Of a stretch of DNA of 64,000 nt, positions 62,629 to 64,000 are shown piece by piece (within the stretch, counting starts at the first letter, position 1; each line of letters opens with the position of its first letter). Under the pieces are notes generated by a model that saw only the letters and a program-made list of their open reading frames with translations, was not told where the DNA came from and did not search any database. Made by a program: the position numbers and the translations under genes. This DNA is from CBDATG01 sp965200145 (lineage in GTDB: Bacteria; Chloroflexota; Dehalococcoidia; Lucifugimonadales; Lucifugimonadaceae), in contig CBDATG010000002.1 of NCBI GenBank assembly GCA_965200145.1, positions 310,001-374,000 of the forward strand, read 5' to 3'.

Positions 62629-62836
62629 TGGCGATACACCTCTATAACTTGATTTGCGCTGAATGCGGTCAGCAGAGTCAATGTTAGCGGTTACTCGCGC
62701 GCGTCGGGTGCGGTACGTCACCGATCACGGTGTCGGATGCCCACGCCCACGCGGCACTGGTTAGCATGATGTTAGCGGCGCAACCGTGATTGGATGCCGC
62801 CGTCCCACACCCAGACTGTCAGCGCAACGAGGCACC

Positions 62837-63949
62837 ATGAAACAACCCGACATTCATCCGATCGACATCCTCGAAACGCTGTGTCGCATCCCTACGTTGT
62901 CGTACTACGAGCGCGGCATCGCCGAGGCGATTTGGCAGATGTGCGAAAGGTTCGACCTGCATGTGACGAGCGACCGTTGGGGCAACCTGTTTGCGTCCTG
63001 CCACGGTGTGCCGCCGGGCGAGGCACGCGTTGCGTTCGTCGCGCACATGGACCATCCTGGATTTGAATTGGTGGAGCGTAACGCAGACGGCACATACCGT
63101 GCGGTCTCACACGGCGGCGTGCCGCGCGTGGCGTTCGTGCCCGGGATGCAGCTCGGAGTGCCGCTGGGGATCAACGACGGCGTCATGGGCGTGGTAACAG
63201 CAGCTGACGACATCGAAAAGCGCGGACGGTTCGCTTCATCGAAATCCGTAACTCTAGAGCTTGACCAAGCCATCGACGACCTGCCTGCTATGGCGATATT
63301 GCCGGTGGCAGATTTCGTCTACGACGGCGGTTGGTTACGCGGTCGGGCGTTGGATGATCTGGCAGGTTGCGCCACCATACTGGCAGCGCTGATCGACTCG
63401 AACGATTCGAACCAGCCAGTCGTCGGCATCTTCACGAGGGCAGAGGAGGTTGGGTTGGTCGGTGCCAGATTGATCGCATCGCACGGCGTCCTTAATCCCG
63501 AATGCGTAGTGGTGTCAATCGAGACCAGTTTGAAGAGCGATGCTGCTAGGCAGGGCGACGGAGTGGTCGTCCGCGTCGGCGACAGGATGACAACGTTTGA
63601 CGACTTCGCAGAGTCCCTGCTGAGGTCATATTCCGGCTATGTTCAGCGCGCGCTTATGTCCGCGGGCGGTTGTGAAGCCAGCGCATTCGCAGCGCACGGT
63701 TACAGAGTCACGGGAACTTCGCTTCCGTTGGGTGCTTGGCACAACATGGAAGAAGACGGCTCGCTAGCGATGGAGTACGTGTCGGCATTGGATTTCGAAG
63801 CCGGCATCCAACTCGTGACCGAGGTGATGCACTCCGACTTGGATCAGCTGCCGCCAAGGGCATCCAGTGCTCTTTCAGCTCACCCCGACGCGGAAGCGGA
63901 ACGACTTGCGGTCGATGAAGGTGACTGGCCGCTGGATGCAAACGGCTAG
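62837..63949 (+). CDS. M42-like metallo-aminopeptidase
   Basis: A 370-residue protein of the M42/M20 co-catalytic zinc fold. Ligands follow in order: His70-x-Asp72 in VAHMDHPGF, Asp in GRALDDLAGC, the Glu-Glu pair in TRAEEVGLVGA (catalytic base and ligand), and a late His near LGAWHNMEED. M42 enzymes (tetrahedral aminopeptidases) trim peptides in the cytoplasm. Here a deblocking or amidase role is also possible. The ATG at 62837 follows GAGGCACC and starts MKQPDIHPID; an upstream reading from 62786 adds 17 unmatched residues. Confidence 0.82.
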   Translation: MKQPDIHPIDILETLCRIPTLSYYERGIAEAIWQMCERFDLHVTSDRWGNLFASCHGVPPGEARVAFVAHMDHPGFELVERNADGTYRAVSHGGVPRVAFVPGMQLGVPLGINDGVMGVVTAADDIEKRGRFASSKSVTLELDQAIDDLPAMAILPVADFVYDGGWLRGRALDDLAGCATILAALIDSNDSNQPVVGIFTRAEEVGLVGARLIASHGVLNPECVVVSIETSLKSDAARQGDGVVVRVGDRMTTFDDFAESLLRSYSGYVQRALMSAGGCEASAFAAHGYRVTGTSLPLGAWHNMEEDGSLAMEYVSALDFEAGIQLVTEVMHSDLDQLPPRASSALSAHPDAEAERLAVDEGDWPLDANG

Positions 63950-64000
63950 TCGGGCAGTCGCTCGGCGTTAGGTTGACAGAACCCTGACCGGAACGCTCGC

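Overview
The window reads as a chromosome segment of a free-living or host-associated Chloroflexota bacterium, most likely Dehalococcoidia of the SAR202 type. The grounds are four divergent enolase-superfamily paralogues and three D-2-hydroxyacid dehydrogenases (the paralogue expansion known from SAR202), lipoproteins with long Thr-Pro linkers, and Lgt, UppP and sortase-like C-terminal signals that suit a single-membrane cell. This is inference from gene content; no rRNA gene is present.

Region 1 (1-12.4 kb) is central metabolism. A minus-strand run carries folP, folK, a HAD phosphatase, a NUDIX hydrolase and a left-truncated succinate dehydrogenase/fumarate reductase flavoprotein. A plus-strand run carries an acyl-CoA carboxylase carboxyltransferase, a MazG-like protein, an isocitrate dehydrogenase-like gene and malate dehydrogenase. 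A complete minus-strand riboflavin operon follows (ribD-ribE-ribBA-ribH). Region 2 (12.5-26.6 kb) holds an enolase-superfamily dehydratase and an FGGY kinase, then three tandem paralogous lipoproteins of 900-970 residues with zincin-like domains, then another enolase and a sugar isomerase. The first lipoprotein has lost its HExxH motif. Between the second and third lies a relic of the 3' end of the neighbouring enolase gene, which records how the tandem duplication arose.

Region 3 (26.7-37 kb) is housekeeping: a Xer recombinase, lgt, recJ, fabF, mtaB and pepA. It also has a two-gene unit of a metallo-beta-lactamase-like protein without its metal ligands and a 68-residue protein. Region 4 (37.1-48.9 kb) has an RraA-like protein, a 1001-residue DNA methyltransferase with a nuclease-like N-terminus, two more enolases, tRNA-His, tRNA-Arg, a methyltransferase, an EamA transporter, a mutarotase-like protein, uppP and a hydroxyacid dehydrogenase.

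Region 5 (48.9-60.4 kb) is the most unusual. Five copies of an imperfect inverted repeat (72-143 bp, built of CAGGAT-like units) divide it into four intervals, each holding one coherent unit: a restriction-modification pair, a giant surface protein, a second paralogous surface protein, and five small genes whose first and last members are paralogues. The repeats supply the start codon and first residues of both surface proteins and their basic C-terminal tails. Just after the start codon each surface gene has a homopolymeric C tract, 8 long and in frame in one copy, 10 long and out of frame in the other. I read this as a repeat-bounded cassette array with probable phase-variable surface proteins. 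It separates one hydroxyacid dehydrogenase gene from two further ones. The right end (60.5-64 kb) holds those two dehydrogenases and an M42-like aminopeptidase.
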